Assembly (NCBI RefSeq): GCF_006443685.1
Contig: NZ_VFYP01000001.1
Location: forward strand, 1,116,001 to 1,180,000
DNA: 64,000 bases
Direction: 5' to 3'
Source of the DNA: Rhizobium glycinendophyticum
GTDB taxonomy: Bacteria > Pseudomonadota > Alphaproteobacteria > Rhizobiales > Rhizobiaceae
Below the pieces are notes generated by a model, which did not search any database, was not told the origin of the DNA, and saw nothing but the letters and a program-made list of their open reading frames with translations. A program made the translations under genes and the position numbers. Positions 16,124 through 23,551 of this stretch are shown here, one piece after another (positions within the stretch are counted from its first letter, which is position 1; each line of letters begins with the position of its first letter).

Positions 16124-16831
16124 TCAGGCGGACGCCGTAACGGGTGCACCTGCAGTCTGCCAGCCCTCTACCCAGAGCCGCCGCAGCGCCTCGCCCTCAC
16201 CACGGAAATCACGGCCGGTCGCACTGCACGCGCTCACCCGGTCTATCCGGAAATTGCGGACTGCCTCCCGCAGCTCACACCAGCCGACGACAACCGCAGC
16301 CTCTGAGTAGTATATCAGCGCGATCGGCCGGATCACCCGCTCTGTCACGCGGCCCTGCTCGTCGCGATAGTCGATCGCCAGCTTCTCCTCGTCGCGGATT
16401 GCCCGGCGCACCTGTCCGAGATCGACGGCGTCGGCTGTCGGGATGGCGCCGCCCCAGGCATGCAGCGCACGCGACGACAAGGCCTGGCGCAAGGGTGCGG
16501 GAACGGCTGCCGCGATCTTCTCCAGCACGCGAGTCGATGCCTCCCCGAGATCCCGGTCGCCGGTTCGCGTGTTGAGCGCCATGCCGAGCACGATCGCTTC
16601 GGTCTCTTCGGCTGAAAACATCAGCGGCGGCAAATGGAAGCCCGGACGCAGAATATAGCCGATGCCGCGCTCGCCCTCGATCGGCACCCGCATCGCCTGC
16701 AGGGCCGCGATGTCGCGATAGATCGAGCGCTCGCTCACCTCCAGCCGCTCGGCCATCTGCTGCGCGGTTATCGGGTGGCTTGAGAGCCTCAGGATCTGGA
16801 TGATCTCGAACAGCCGGGAGGCCTTGCGCAT
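16124..16831 (-). CDS. WYL-domain transcriptional regulator (YafY type)
   Basis: 235 residues. The first 60 are a helix-turn-helix of the HTH_11 type (LFEIIQILRLSSHPITAQQMAERLEVSERSIYRDIAAL), followed by GYILRPGFHLPPLMFSAEETEAI and a WYL-like ligand domain with IDYRDEQGRVTERVIRPIALIYYSEAAVVVGWCELREAVRNFRIDRV. Here the eponymous W-Y-L reads I-Y-Y before the VVGWC strand. Family members sense small ligands or nucleic acids and usually repress a divergent neighbour. The divergent neighbour is a LysE exporter, with an inverted repeat between them. Confidence 0.9.
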   Translation of the reverse strand: MRKASRLFEIIQILRLSSHPITAQQMAERLEVSERSIYRDIAALQAMRVPIEGERGIGYILRPGFHLPPLMFSAEETEAIVLGMALNTRTGDRDLGEASTRVLEKIAAAVPAPLRQALSSRALHAWGGAIPTADAVDLGQVRRAIRDEEKLAIDYRDEQGRVTERVIRPIALIYYSEAAVVVGWCELREAVRNFRIDRVSACSATGRDFRGEGEALRRLWVEGWQTAGAPVTASA

Positions 16832-16849
16832 GCGGTCACCTCGTCACTC

Positions 16850-16870
16850 CTGACACAACTCTGTCAGTTG
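16850..16870. promoter_or_regulatory. inverted repeats between WYL regulator and LysE exporter
   Basis: CTGACA (16850-16855) and TGTCAG (16862-16867) form one inverted repeat, and CAACT (16856-16860) with AGTTG (16866-16870) an overlapping second. It lies 19 bases upstream of the regulator start; a likely operator for both genes. Confidence 0.55.
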
Positions 16871-16954
16871 GCCTCCTCTATAGCACGGCCCAACACGCTG
16901 AAAAACCGGCGCGAGCCGCGATTGATCACCCATCACACACGACAGGCAACTGAC

Positions 16955-17590
16955 ATGACCTATGCCGAGAACCTCTGGCTCTTCACCCTGCTTCTCACCG
17001 GCATCATCATCGTGCCTGGCATGGATATGCTCTTCGTGCTCGCAAATGCGCTGACCGGCGGCAGGCGGGCGGGCTTGGCCGCCACATCAGGCATGATGGC
17101 CGGCGGCGTCTGCCACACGGTCTTCGGCACGGTCGCGGTGGCCGCCTTGAGCACGCTGATTCCGACGCTAAGCCCGGCCATGGTGATCCTCGGCGCCGCC
17201 TATATGATCTGGATCGGCCTCAGCCTTGCCCGCAGCAGCATCACCGTGGATCACGTGGAAGGGGAGGCGCGGCGCGCCACGGCAAAAATCTTCGGGCAGG
17301 GGCTCGTCACCTGCCTGCTCAACCCGAAAGCCTGGGCCTTCATCCTCGCCGTCTATCCGCAATTCATGAAGCCGGTCTACGGGCCATTCTGGTCCCAGGC
17401 GCTGATCATGGGCACACTCACCATGGCCATCCAGTTAATCGTCTACGGCGGCCTTGCCCTCGCCGCCGCCCGTGGCCGCGAAGCCCTGATTTCAAACCCC
17501 GCCCTCACCATCGCCATCGGCCGCGCCGCCGGCTGGCTTCTGGTCGCGGTCGCCGCCTATATGCTGGTCAGGAGCTGGCAGGGCTGGTGA
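16955..17590 (+). CDS. LysE/RhtB family amino-acid exporter
   Basis: 211 residues, with about six hydrophobic segments. The N-terminal LTGIIIVPGMDMLFVLANALTGGRRAGLAATSGMMAGGVCH is the LysE family signature (P-G-P replaced by P-G-M) and LNPKAWAFILAVYPQFM is the conserved central motif. These inner-membrane proteins export amino acids or related metabolites. The ATG at 16955 begins the first helix; the open frame upstream is not protein-like. It is divergent from the WYL regulator, which probably controls it. A second LysE-type gene lies at 55913. Confidence 0.9.
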   Translation: MTYAENLWLFTLLLTGIIIVPGMDMLFVLANALTGGRRAGLAATSGMMAGGVCHTVFGTVAVAALSTLIPTLSPAMVILGAAYMIWIGLSLARSSITVDHVEGEARRATAKIFGQGLVTCLLNPKAWAFILAVYPQFMKPVYGPFWSQALIMGTLTMAIQLIVYGGLALAAARGREALISNPALTIAIGRAAGWLLVAVAAYMLVRSWQGW

Positions 17591-17643
17591 TGGTGAAGGG
17601 GAAGGGGAAGGGGAATCGCGCCGGCTGACAGTCCTCGTCGCTT

Positions 17644-17952
17644 CTACAGCCCGACAGCCTTGCGCAGCGCCTCGTTCATCCGCGATTGCCAGCCGTCGCC
17701 GGTCGCCTTGAACCGCTCGATCACCTCCGCATCGAGCCTGAGGCTGATCGCCTTCTTCGGATTGTCCGCCCTGGGCCGCCCGAGCTTGCGATCGATCGAG
17801 GCGGCGAGATCCGGAAACACCTCGCGGAACGGGCGCAATTCCCTGAGTTCCGCCTCGGTCATTTCAGGGTTGTCGCTCACCTCGTCCCAGTCCGCGCGGG
17901 TATAACCGCGTCCTTCGACGAAACCATCGGTCTTCGGCTTTCGCACGGTCAT
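17644..17952 (-). CDS. brnA: BrnA-type antitoxin
   Basis: 102 residues. The C-terminal half, ISLRLDAEVIERFKATGDGWQSRMNEALRKAVGL, is the ribbon-helix-helix domain of BrnA antitoxins, preceded by an acidic toxin-binding region (DEVSDNPEMTEAELRELRPFREVFP). The ATG at 17952 overlaps the stop codon of the toxin gene (ATGA); a GTG nine bases upstream is an alternative. BrnA neutralises the RNase toxin BrnT and represses the shared promoter with it. The order toxin first, antitoxin second is normal for brnTA. Confidence 0.92.
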   Translation of the reverse strand: MTVRKPKTDGFVEGRGYTRADWDEVSDNPEMTEAELRELRPFREVFPDLAASIDRKLGRPRADNPKKAISLRLDAEVIERFKATGDGWQSRMNEALRKAVGL

Positions 17953-18197
17953 CGCAGCCACGTCCTTTCCTTGGCATGGGCCGTTCGCATCGAGATGATC
18001 GACAGGCCCTGCGTGCCGAGATGAATGAAGATCAGGGCAATAACGCCGTTCTCCAGCCGTCCGATCGCCTGCAAGCGTCCGCGTGTGGCGGGGCGGATCA
18101 GGGCGCGGTTGAAGAATTCGAGCGACAGGTCGGCAAAGTCCAGACCATGCTTCTCGACATTGGCAAGCCGCTTCGGTTCATCCCAGACGATGATCAA
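17949..18197 (-). CDS. brnT: BrnT-type RNase toxin
   Basis: 82 residues, IIVWDEPKRLANVEKHGLDFADLSLEFF..ALI, then RLENGVIALIFIHLGTQGLSIISMRTAHAKER. The W-D-x-x-K-x-x-x-N-x-x-K-H-G-x-x-F pattern and the final ISMR.A...E are those of BrnT, a RelE-like endoribonuclease that cleaves mRNA when released from BrnA. The start is a TTG at 18197; no ATG is available near the conserved N-terminus. Upstream AT-rich palindromes probably form the autoregulated promoter. The gene is one of two brnTA modules in the window. Confidence 0.92.
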   Translation of the reverse strand: MIIVWDEPKRLANVEKHGLDFADLSLEFFNRALIRPATRGRLQAIGRLENGVIALIFIHLGTQGLSIISMRTAHAKERTWLR

Positions 18198-18204
18198 AGT
18201 TTAT

Positions 18205-18222
18205 GTATATACGGAAATTCCG
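18205..18222 (-). promoter_or_regulatory. promoter/operator palindromes upstream of brnT
   Basis: Two touching perfect palindromes, GTATATAC (18205-18212) and CGGAAATTCCG (18212-18222), begin eight bases upstream of the TTG start. GTATATAC can serve as -10 element and as binding site for BrnTA; the message would have a very short leader. Confidence 0.55.
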
Positions 18223-18267
18223 CAAGCCGGCATCCTGCCTCTTAGGGCTTTCTGAGGCCTGAACCCC

Positions 18268-18588
18268 TTACCCCCGCTGCGGGAGCAGGATCAAAGCCGC
18301 GCCCACAAGGCAGATTGCCGCCCCCGCCAGGTCGAAGCGATCCGGCCTCTGCCCCTCCACCAGCCAGAGCCAGACAAGCGAAGCGGCGATATAGACTCCG
18401 CCATAGGCGGCATAGGCACGGCCCGCCGCCTCCGATGGCACGAGTGTCAAAAGCCAGGCGAAGAGGGCAAGCGAGGCAAGGCCGGGTGCCAGCCAGAGAG
18501 GAGAGCGGTCGAGCTTCAGCCAGGCCCAGAAGGCAAAACAGCCGGCGATTTCGGCAAGGGCTGCGAGCAGATAGATCAGCAAGGTCAT
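18268..18588 (-). CDS. ynfA: YnfA family inner-membrane protein (UPF0060)
   Basis: 106 residues forming four hydrophobic helices, with [20 protein letters not shown] at the start and [46 protein letters not shown] at the end, the conserved YnfA pattern. This small multidrug-resistance-like family is of debated function, sometimes linked to efflux. The ATG at 18588 is the only sensible start. It stands between brnTA and the EAL gene, all on the minus strand, with 49 bases to the EAL gene; cotranscription is possible. Confidence 0.93.
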   Translation of the reverse strand: MTLLIYLLAALAEIAGCFAFWAWLKLDRSPLWLAPGLASLALFAWLLTLVPSEAAGRAYAAYGGVYIAASLVWLWLVEGQRPDRFDLAGAAICLVGAALILLPQRG

Positions 18589-18637
18589 GGCGCGACCCTG
18601 CCACGCCGGCGGCTCCGGTGAAAGTCCCTGTCAGTCC

Positions 18638-19456
18638 TCAGGCCGAGCGGCCCTGCAGATTGAGGATCTGGCAGACGCGCGGCACCATCTCTGCTTCCTT
18701 GGGGAAGCAGACGAAGAAACCCTGCACGCTGTCGAAGCCGAGCTGCACGGCGGTCTCCATCTGCGCCTCGCTCTCGACGCCGGCGGCCGTCACGATCAGG
18801 CCGAGATCATGGCCGAGCGAAATCACGTTTCTGACGATGGCCTTGTCGATCGGATTGGTCAGCGCACTGCGCATCAGGCCGTGATCGATCTTCAACCGCC
18901 GGAACGGATGCTGCCGAAGGGCCGCAAGCCCGGCATGGGTCGCGCCGAAATTGTCTAGGGCCAGCGAGAAGCCGCAATAATGCAGCGCTTCGAGCGCAAG
19001 CCCCACCTGCTTTGCCTGCGGGCCGTAGAAGGCCGGTTCCGGCACCTCGATTTCCAGCATGTCCGGCGTCAGGCGATGCGCATCCATCATCTCCGACAGC
19101 CAGAGCGCGAAATCGCCGGAGCAAAGGTCAAACGCCGTGGTATTGACGGCGATGCGCCCGAAATCATGCCCCTCGGCACGCCATTGCGCCGCCTGCGACA
19201 GGGTCTTTTCCAGAACGAAATCGCGGATCGACAAGGACAGCGCCGGATCGCGGAAGATGGCGCGAAATTCCTGCGCCGCCGCCAGCATGTTGGGTCGGGT
19301 GCGCCAGCGCAACAGCGTCTCCAGGCTGTCCACCTCGCGATGGTCCACCGAATAGACCGGCTGATAGATCAATTCGAAGTGGCCACGATCCAGCGCCCGC
19401 TTCGCATTGTTCACCAGAACGAGTTGATCCAGACTGCTGTCCACGCCCCACCTCAC
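18638..19456 (-). CDS. EAL-domain protein with degenerate active site
   Basis: 272 residues, a stand-alone EAL fold without GGDEF or sensor domain. Recognisable landmarks are YQPVYSVDHREVDSLETLLRW (E-T-L for EAL), VNTTAF, EIEVPE, LDNFGATHAG, KIDHGL, AAGVESEAQ and QGFFVCFP. Compared with active phosphodiesterases, the DDFG motif reads DNFG (a metal aspartate lost) and the catalytic AEGVE reads AAGVE (glutamate lost), so c-di-GMP hydrolysis is unlikely. Binding of c-di-GMP or a partner protein remains possible. The start could be GTG 19456 or GTG 19444; the second has GAGG six bases upstream. Confidence 0.85.
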   Translation of the reverse strand: MRWGVDSSLDQLVLVNNAKRALDRGHFELIYQPVYSVDHREVDSLETLLRWRTRPNMLAAAQEFRAIFRDPALSLSIRDFVLEKTLSQAAQWRAEGHDFGRIAVNTTAFDLCSGDFALWLSEMMDAHRLTPDMLEIEVPEPAFYGPQAKQVGLALEALHYCGFSLALDNFGATHAGLAALRQHPFRRLKIDHGLMRSALTNPIDKAIVRNVISLGHDLGLIVTAAGVESEAQMETAVQLGFDSVQGFFVCFPKEAEMVPRVCQILNLQGRSA

Positions 19457-19624
19457 GCTGCACCGACGACAACCGGTGCAATCTCATCCACCGAGATTAC
19501 CGCAAGAAGAGTTGCCCGGAGGTGAACAAAATTGAAAACATGAGGATGAGCTTTCATCTTTCACTTTTTGGCGCCCGGCCTTCCGCTGTGCCGGGATGGC
19601 ACAACTACCCACGGATCCCAGCCC

Positions 19625-21190
19625 TCAGCGCCGAAGGCTCCCCAAAATCCCGCGCACCAGCGCCCGGCCGACAGAGGTTGCGACGGACCGCGCCGCACTC
19701 TTCATCGCCGCCTCGATCACCGTCTCGCGCTGATAACCGCCGGCGCGTTTCGTCGTCGTGCGCTCTCCGCTGTCCTTCGCCTCGTCACCAAAGCCGGGAA
19801 GTGTCCAGCGGCCGGCCGCGCTGTCGTCGGCCGTGGCGCCCGTTTCGGCCTCTCGTTTGGCAGCCTCGGCTTCCGCCGCCTTCTTCGCCCGGGCCGTCAG
19901 GATCTCATAGGCCGATTCCGCATCCAGATCGGCATCATATTGCCCGGCAACCGGCGAGAGGTTCATCACCTTCTGCCGCTCGGCATCGCTGACCGGGCCG
20001 ACCCGGCCCGACGGCGGGCGGATCAGCGTGCGCTCGACCATCGAGGGGATGCCCTTGGCCTCCAGCGTCGAGACCAGCGCCTCGCCAATGCCGAGCTGCG
20101 TGATGGCCGTTGCGCAGTCAAAAGCCGGGTTTGGCCGGAAGGTGTCGGCCGCCGTCTTCACCGCCTTCTGCTCACGCGGGGTATAGGCGCGCAGCGCATG
20201 CTGCACACGGTTGCCGAGTTGGGCGAGCACCGTTTCCGGCACATCGAGCGGATTTTGCGTGACGAAATAGACGCCGACCCCCTTGGAGCGGATCAGCCGC
20301 ACCACCTGCTCGACCCGCTCGATCAGCACCTTCGGCGCGTCATTGAACAGGAGATGGGCCTCGTCAAAAAAGAAGACCAGCTTCGGCTTGTCGAGATCGC
20401 CCACCTCCGGCAGTTCCTCGAACAGCTCCGAAAGCAGCCAGAGCAGGAAGGTCGCGTAGAGGCGCGGGTTCATCATCAGCCGGTCGGCAGCGAGGATAGA
20501 GATCGCGCCGCGTCCGTCATTCGTCGTGCGCATGATGTCGGTGACCTTCAGCGCCGGTTCGCCGAAGAAATTCTCCGCACCCTGCTGCTCGAGAATGAGC
20601 AACCCGCGCTGCAGCGTCGCGATCGACGCCTTCGAGATCAGGCCGAACTGGCTCGAAAGCTCGGTGGCATGGTCCGCCATATAGGTCAAAAGCGCCTGCA
20701 GATCCTTCATGTCGAGCAGCGGCAAGCCACCCTCGTCGGCAATCTTGAAGGCGATGTTGAGCGCACCTTCCTGGGCCTCGGTCGCATTCATCAGCCGCGA
20801 CAGGAGAAGCGGCCCCATCTCCGCGACGGTGGTGCGCACGCGGTGGCCTTTCTCGCCATAGAGATCCCAGAAAATGACCGGAAACTCGGACGGGCCATAA
20901 TCGGTGAAGCCGATCTGCTGAACGCGCTGGGTGATCCAGTCCTTCGGCTCGCCCATGGTGGCGATGCCGGAGAGATCGCCCTTGATGTCGGAGGCAAAGA
21001 CCGGAACGCCGGCCTCCGAAAAGCTCTCCGCCAGCACCTGCAGCGTCACCGTCTTGCCGGTGCCCGTCGCCCCGGTGATGATACCGTGACGGTTGCCGTA
21101 TTTCAGCGCCAGATATTCCGCCTTGTTCAGGCTGTCGTCCGGATTGCGGCTGGTGCCGAGATAAAGCGAACCCTCTTGCAGCATGCGCAT
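19625..21190 (-). CDS. HerA-like ATPase (DUF853, YjgR homologue)
   Basis: 521 residues. Walker A is GATGTGKT (about 40-47) and Walker B is LVFFFDEAHLLF (about 269-280); GVGVYFVTQNPLDVPE and NRVQHALRAYTPREQKAV are the further helicase motifs of the DUF853/YjgR branch of the FtsK-HerA superfamily. A charged Ala/Glu-rich linker (about 430-470) precedes a C-terminal helical tail ending RALVRGILGSLRR. The biological role of YjgR proteins is unsettled; DNA translocation is inferred from the superfamily. The start at 21190 lies a few residues before the conserved LYLGTS..P; no partner gene is adjacent. Confidence 0.92.
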   Translation of the reverse strand: MRMLQEGSLYLGTSRNPDDSLNKAEYLALKYGNRHGIITGATGTGKTVTLQVLAESFSEAGVPVFASDIKGDLSGIATMGEPKDWITQRVQQIGFTDYGPSEFPVIFWDLYGEKGHRVRTTVAEMGPLLLSRLMNATEAQEGALNIAFKIADEGGLPLLDMKDLQALLTYMADHATELSSQFGLISKASIATLQRGLLILEQQGAENFFGEPALKVTDIMRTTNDGRGAISILAADRLMMNPRLYATFLLWLLSELFEELPEVGDLDKPKLVFFFDEAHLLFNDAPKVLIERVEQVVRLIRSKGVGVYFVTQNPLDVPETVLAQLGNRVQHALRAYTPREQKAVKTAADTFRPNPAFDCATAITQLGIGEALVSTLEAKGIPSMVERTLIRPPSGRVGPVSDAERQKVMNLSPVAGQYDADLDAESAYEILTARAKKAAEAEAAKREAETGATADDSAAGRWTLPGFGDEAKDSGERTTTKRAGGYQRETVIEAAMKSAARSVATSVGRALVRGILGSLRR

Positions 21191-21623
21191 GCTCTCCCGT
21201 GTCAGGTGCCGGCATTCGCGGCACTCTCGCGCTTGCTCTTATAAGGATTGTGTGGAACATCGACAACGGTAAGACGTCCCATCGCGGCACGGGAATTCGT
21301 TCGCAGGAACGCAGGTCCGGGGCTGATGAAGGGTGGCGGCCGCTGTTGAGCGACCGGCTGGTCGTGCCGCTGGTTCAAGGTGGTCATCGGCAGCCCCGAT
21401 CACGCAGCGGTCCGCAGGTCGGCATGTACTGTGCGGCAAGGCGGCTCGCGCCCAGAGCTTGCCTCCGCCAAAGGAGGGGCCAGGGCCAATGCCTGTGAAA
21501 GGGTGAAAGGGCAGGGGATTACGTCCCCGTCATTTTTGCTCCCCCGGTCTTGCAGCGCTTGAGTTCGGCAAAAACTTCTATTACGTTGACGTTAACGTCA
21601 AATTTCCCGCAGGAGGATACCCC
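21191..21623. other. intergenic region between HerA-like and DUF2267-type genes
   Basis: 433 bases between divergent genes. Frames here have non-protein-like translations. The right end carries the palindrome listed separately; otherwise I see nothing I can name. Confidence 0.5.
21586..21601. promoter_or_regulatory. perfect 16-base palindrome, probable operator
   Basis: TTGACGTTAACGTCAA is a complete palindrome. It lies 22 bases upstream of the ATG at 21624 and overlaps where the promoter should be. Its ACGTTAACGT core resembles operators described for MerR-family regulators of the LiuR type; no such regulator gene is in this window. Confidence 0.6.
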
Positions 21624-22016
21624 ATGAGCGAACTCGTCACCCGCATCGCCGACAATGTCGGCATTTCCCCGGAAAGGGCTGAAACGGCGCTGGGCATGAT
21701 GCTCGGCTTCCTGCAGCGCGAAGCAGCCGACGGCCCGGTCGCCCGCATGATCGAAGCCATCCCGGGTGCAGCCGAACTCGTTGCCAAGCACAATGGCGAA
21801 GGTGCAGGCGGCGGCGGTCTGCTCGGCGGCCTGATGAGCGCCATAGGCGGCGGCGGCATCATGGGTCTCGGCCAGCAGCTGATGTCGCAAGGCCTCGGCA
21901 TGGGCGAAATTTCGACGCTCGCCAAGGAGACCATGGCGGTTGCCCGCGAATATGCGGGTGCCGACGTGGTCGACGAAGTCGTGGCTTCGGTCCCGGGTCT
22001 CAGCCAGTTCGTCTGA
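21624..22016 (+). CDS. small protein resembling DUF2267/DUF2780 proteins
   Basis: 130 residues. The N-terminal half (ELVTRIADNVGISPERAETALGMMLGFLQREAADGPVARMIEAIPGAAELV) is helical and recalls DUF2267-type domains found in rhizobia. The middle is a glycine-rich flexible segment (GEGAGGGGLLGGLMSAIGGGGIMGLG), and the C-terminus repeats the pattern of the start (ISTLAKETMAVAREYAGADVVDEVVASVPGLSQFV). GCAGGAGG precedes the ATG. The family is uncharacterised. A perfect palindrome upstream implies specific transcriptional control, and a strong terminator follows at once, so this is a self-contained transcription unit. Confidence 0.75.
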   Translation: MSELVTRIADNVGISPERAETALGMMLGFLQREAADGPVARMIEAIPGAAELVAKHNGEGAGGGGLLGGLMSAIGGGGIMGLGQQLMSQGLGMGEISTLAKETMAVAREYAGADVVDEVVASVPGLSQFV

Positions 22017-22040
22017 GCCGAGCAGCAGGTTTGAAGTGAC

Positions 22041-22070
22041 AAAAGCCGTCGGGGCAACCCGGCGGCTTTT
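22041..22070 (+). terminator. rho-independent terminator
   Basis: AAAAGCCGTCGGG pairs with CCCGGCGGCTTTT (13 positions, one G-T wobble, four-base loop). Because both arms end in A or T tracts it can work in both directions, ending this gene and the convergent pair on the minus strand. Confidence 0.88.
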
Positions 22071-22088
22071 CCACTTCTCACTCATAGG

Positions 22089-22322
22089 TCAGGGACAAGG
22101 GCAACTGTTCAGATACTGGAGGAGGGCGATGACGCCCTGGACGCAGGCGCCGAGCCCACCGAGAAACGCGGCTAGCCCGACGATTCCCGCCAGAAGGCTC
22201 TGGAATTTGCTGAGCGCGAGCCTGGCGTCGGTGATGATCGGCTCTCCACGCCAGTAGAGCCGGCCTTTTTCATCCAGTTCGAGGTCATCGAGATTGTCCG
22301 GCGTGATCTTCTGCCGTGCCAT
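22089..22322 (-). CDS. small single-pass membrane protein
   Basis: 77 residues from the ATG at 22322. A polar N-terminus (ARQKITPDNLDDLELDEKGRLYWRGEPIITDARLALSKFQSLL) is followed by one hydrophobic helix (AGIVGLAAFLGGLGACVQGVIALLQYL) and a short C-tail SCPCP with two cysteines. I do not recognise the family; the LYWRGEPI segment resembles a short beta hairpin. It begins four bases after the stop codon of the preceding coiled-coil gene on the same strand, so the two are one operon and may act together at the membrane. Confidence 0.7.
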   Translation of the reverse strand: MARQKITPDNLDDLELDEKGRLYWRGEPIITDARLALSKFQSLLAGIVGLAAFLGGLGACVQGVIALLQYLNSCPCP

Positions 22323-22326
22323 GGCC

Positions 22327-23121
22327 CTAATCCGCCGAGGCGGAGCCACCCTGGAGCGAAGTCACGATCGCCTGCAGCAGGGCGTTGGTTTTAGCGCTGC
22401 TATCCTTCATCTCGCGCCGCAGCGAGCCGATCTCGTTTTCCAGTGCCTGTGTGTGGGCAATGGTCAGCCGGTACTGGTCGTCCATGCGCCGCCCGATGTC
22501 GGACAGTTCATGGCCGTGCTCGTCGAGCATTGTCTTGACCTCCGAAAGACCAGCAGCGACCGTCTCCGACTGCATCTTCAATGCATCGAATTGCGGTGCG
22601 AGACGCTTTGCCATTTCTTGGACGAAATGGCCCTGTTCTGATTTCTCTGCCATTCGATCTCGTCTTTCAGCCAGATTTCGCTTCTTGCCGTCAGGCTCAA
22701 CGGCACCGAGGCCACCCGGTTCCCCCAGCGCCTGGGCCTCAAACACCCCGCCCGCTATGTTGGGCTTGGCACCGACGACGTCAAGACTGCCGGCGGACAT
22801 CGCCTGAGTGTACACCACTTGGTGTTGAAAAAGTGTTAGATCGGCCTGTTGCTTGGAGCGTTCAACGGCGACGAGCTTTCGCCTGACGACGCTGATGATC
22901 CTCTCGATGTATCCCGGTTCTTGTTCCGCGGATGGATTGATCGCGGTAGCGCCAACGATCGGGGCAGCAAGCGGCGCGTTTTCCGGTCTCAGATAGGCTG
23001 GAAGAGCGGCGGTCGAAATCGATGGACCGGGTCCCGCCCTGTCACCAGCGCGGGCGTCTTTCATGAACTCCCGCCGTGCCGATGGGCCGACCTGAGATTG
23101 AGCATTCGGATCAGAAGACAT
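22327..23121 (-). CDS. protein with C-terminal coiled coil, start uncertain
   Basis: 264 residues if it begins at ATG 23121. The last 100 residues (HFVQEMAKRLAPQFDALKMQSETVAAGLSEVKTMLDEHGHELSDIGRRMDDQYRLTIAHTQALENEIGSLRREMKD) are an amphipathic coiled coil. The first 160 are Pro/Ala-rich with one short helical block (GYIERIISVVRRKLVAVERSK). An alternative ATG at 22653 with an AAAGACGAG ribosome site would give only the 108-residue coiled coil. Codon use does not decide. I do not recognise the family. It is immediately upstream of the small membrane protein, four bases apart, suggesting a two-protein unit. Confidence 0.55.
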   Translation of the reverse strand: MSSDPNAQSQVGPSARREFMKDARAGDRAGPGPSISTAALPAYLRPENAPLAAPIVGATAINPSAEQEPGYIERIISVVRRKLVAVERSKQQADLTLFQHQVVYTQAMSAGSLDVVGAKPNIAGGVFEAQALGEPGGLGAVEPDGKKRNLAERRDRMAEKSEQGHFVQEMAKRLAPQFDALKMQSETVAAGLSEVKTMLDEHGHELSDIGRRMDDQYRLTIAHTQALENEIGSLRREMKDSSAKTNALLQAIVTSLQGGSASAD

Positions 23122-23551
23122 TGCCAGCCCCGCTCTCACCACGGCGACAGATTATGCGCCTTCAACCGGCTGTCAAGTTGCGCTGCGCGAGATTGCCACC
23201 ACTGGTCGCATTAGAAACTATATCCGCATGGCGCTGGCGCGAGACGAGCCGCAATGCTGGAGGACGTAGGACTCGGGTTCTCCTCCCACATCGATCAACC
23301 GCCGGATGCACGTCCGGCGGCTGTTCGGATCCCGCCGGATCTCATCCATCATCCGCCCCGCAGCATGGCCAGCCTCACACGCGGCATATCAAAACCGCCT
23401 CCCAAAGAATGAGGTGTCCGCCTCGACCGGAATGGCAGCGCTTCCCTATTTCTCGCCTGACGTGCGCAATTCTGCTTAAAAGCGCCTCGAAATTTAGCTG
23501 TAATTAACAAAACGCAGGTTTGATGGGCATGGTTACACGCTGGAGGCGAAC
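23122..23551. other. intergenic region upstream of PAS chemoreceptor
   Basis: 430 bases without a supported gene. CCGCCGGA (23299-23306) and TCCGGCGG (23313-23320) form an eight-base-pair hairpin. The last 80 bases before the chemoreceptor are AT-rich and probably hold its promoter. Confidence 0.5.

Noticed and set aside
19568..21244. Plus-strand frame of 558 codons opposite the HerA-like ATPase
   Set aside because: Shadow; the ATPase has clear Walker motifs on the minus strand.
21253..21280. GGAAC at 21254 considered as an EcfG promoter
   Set aside because: Spacing fits but the -10 reads CGTC instead of CGTT and no gene start follows.
23076..23507. 143-codon plus-strand frame before the PAS chemoreceptor
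   Set aside because: Arg/Ser/Pro-rich translation without a ribosome site or domain; not protein-like.
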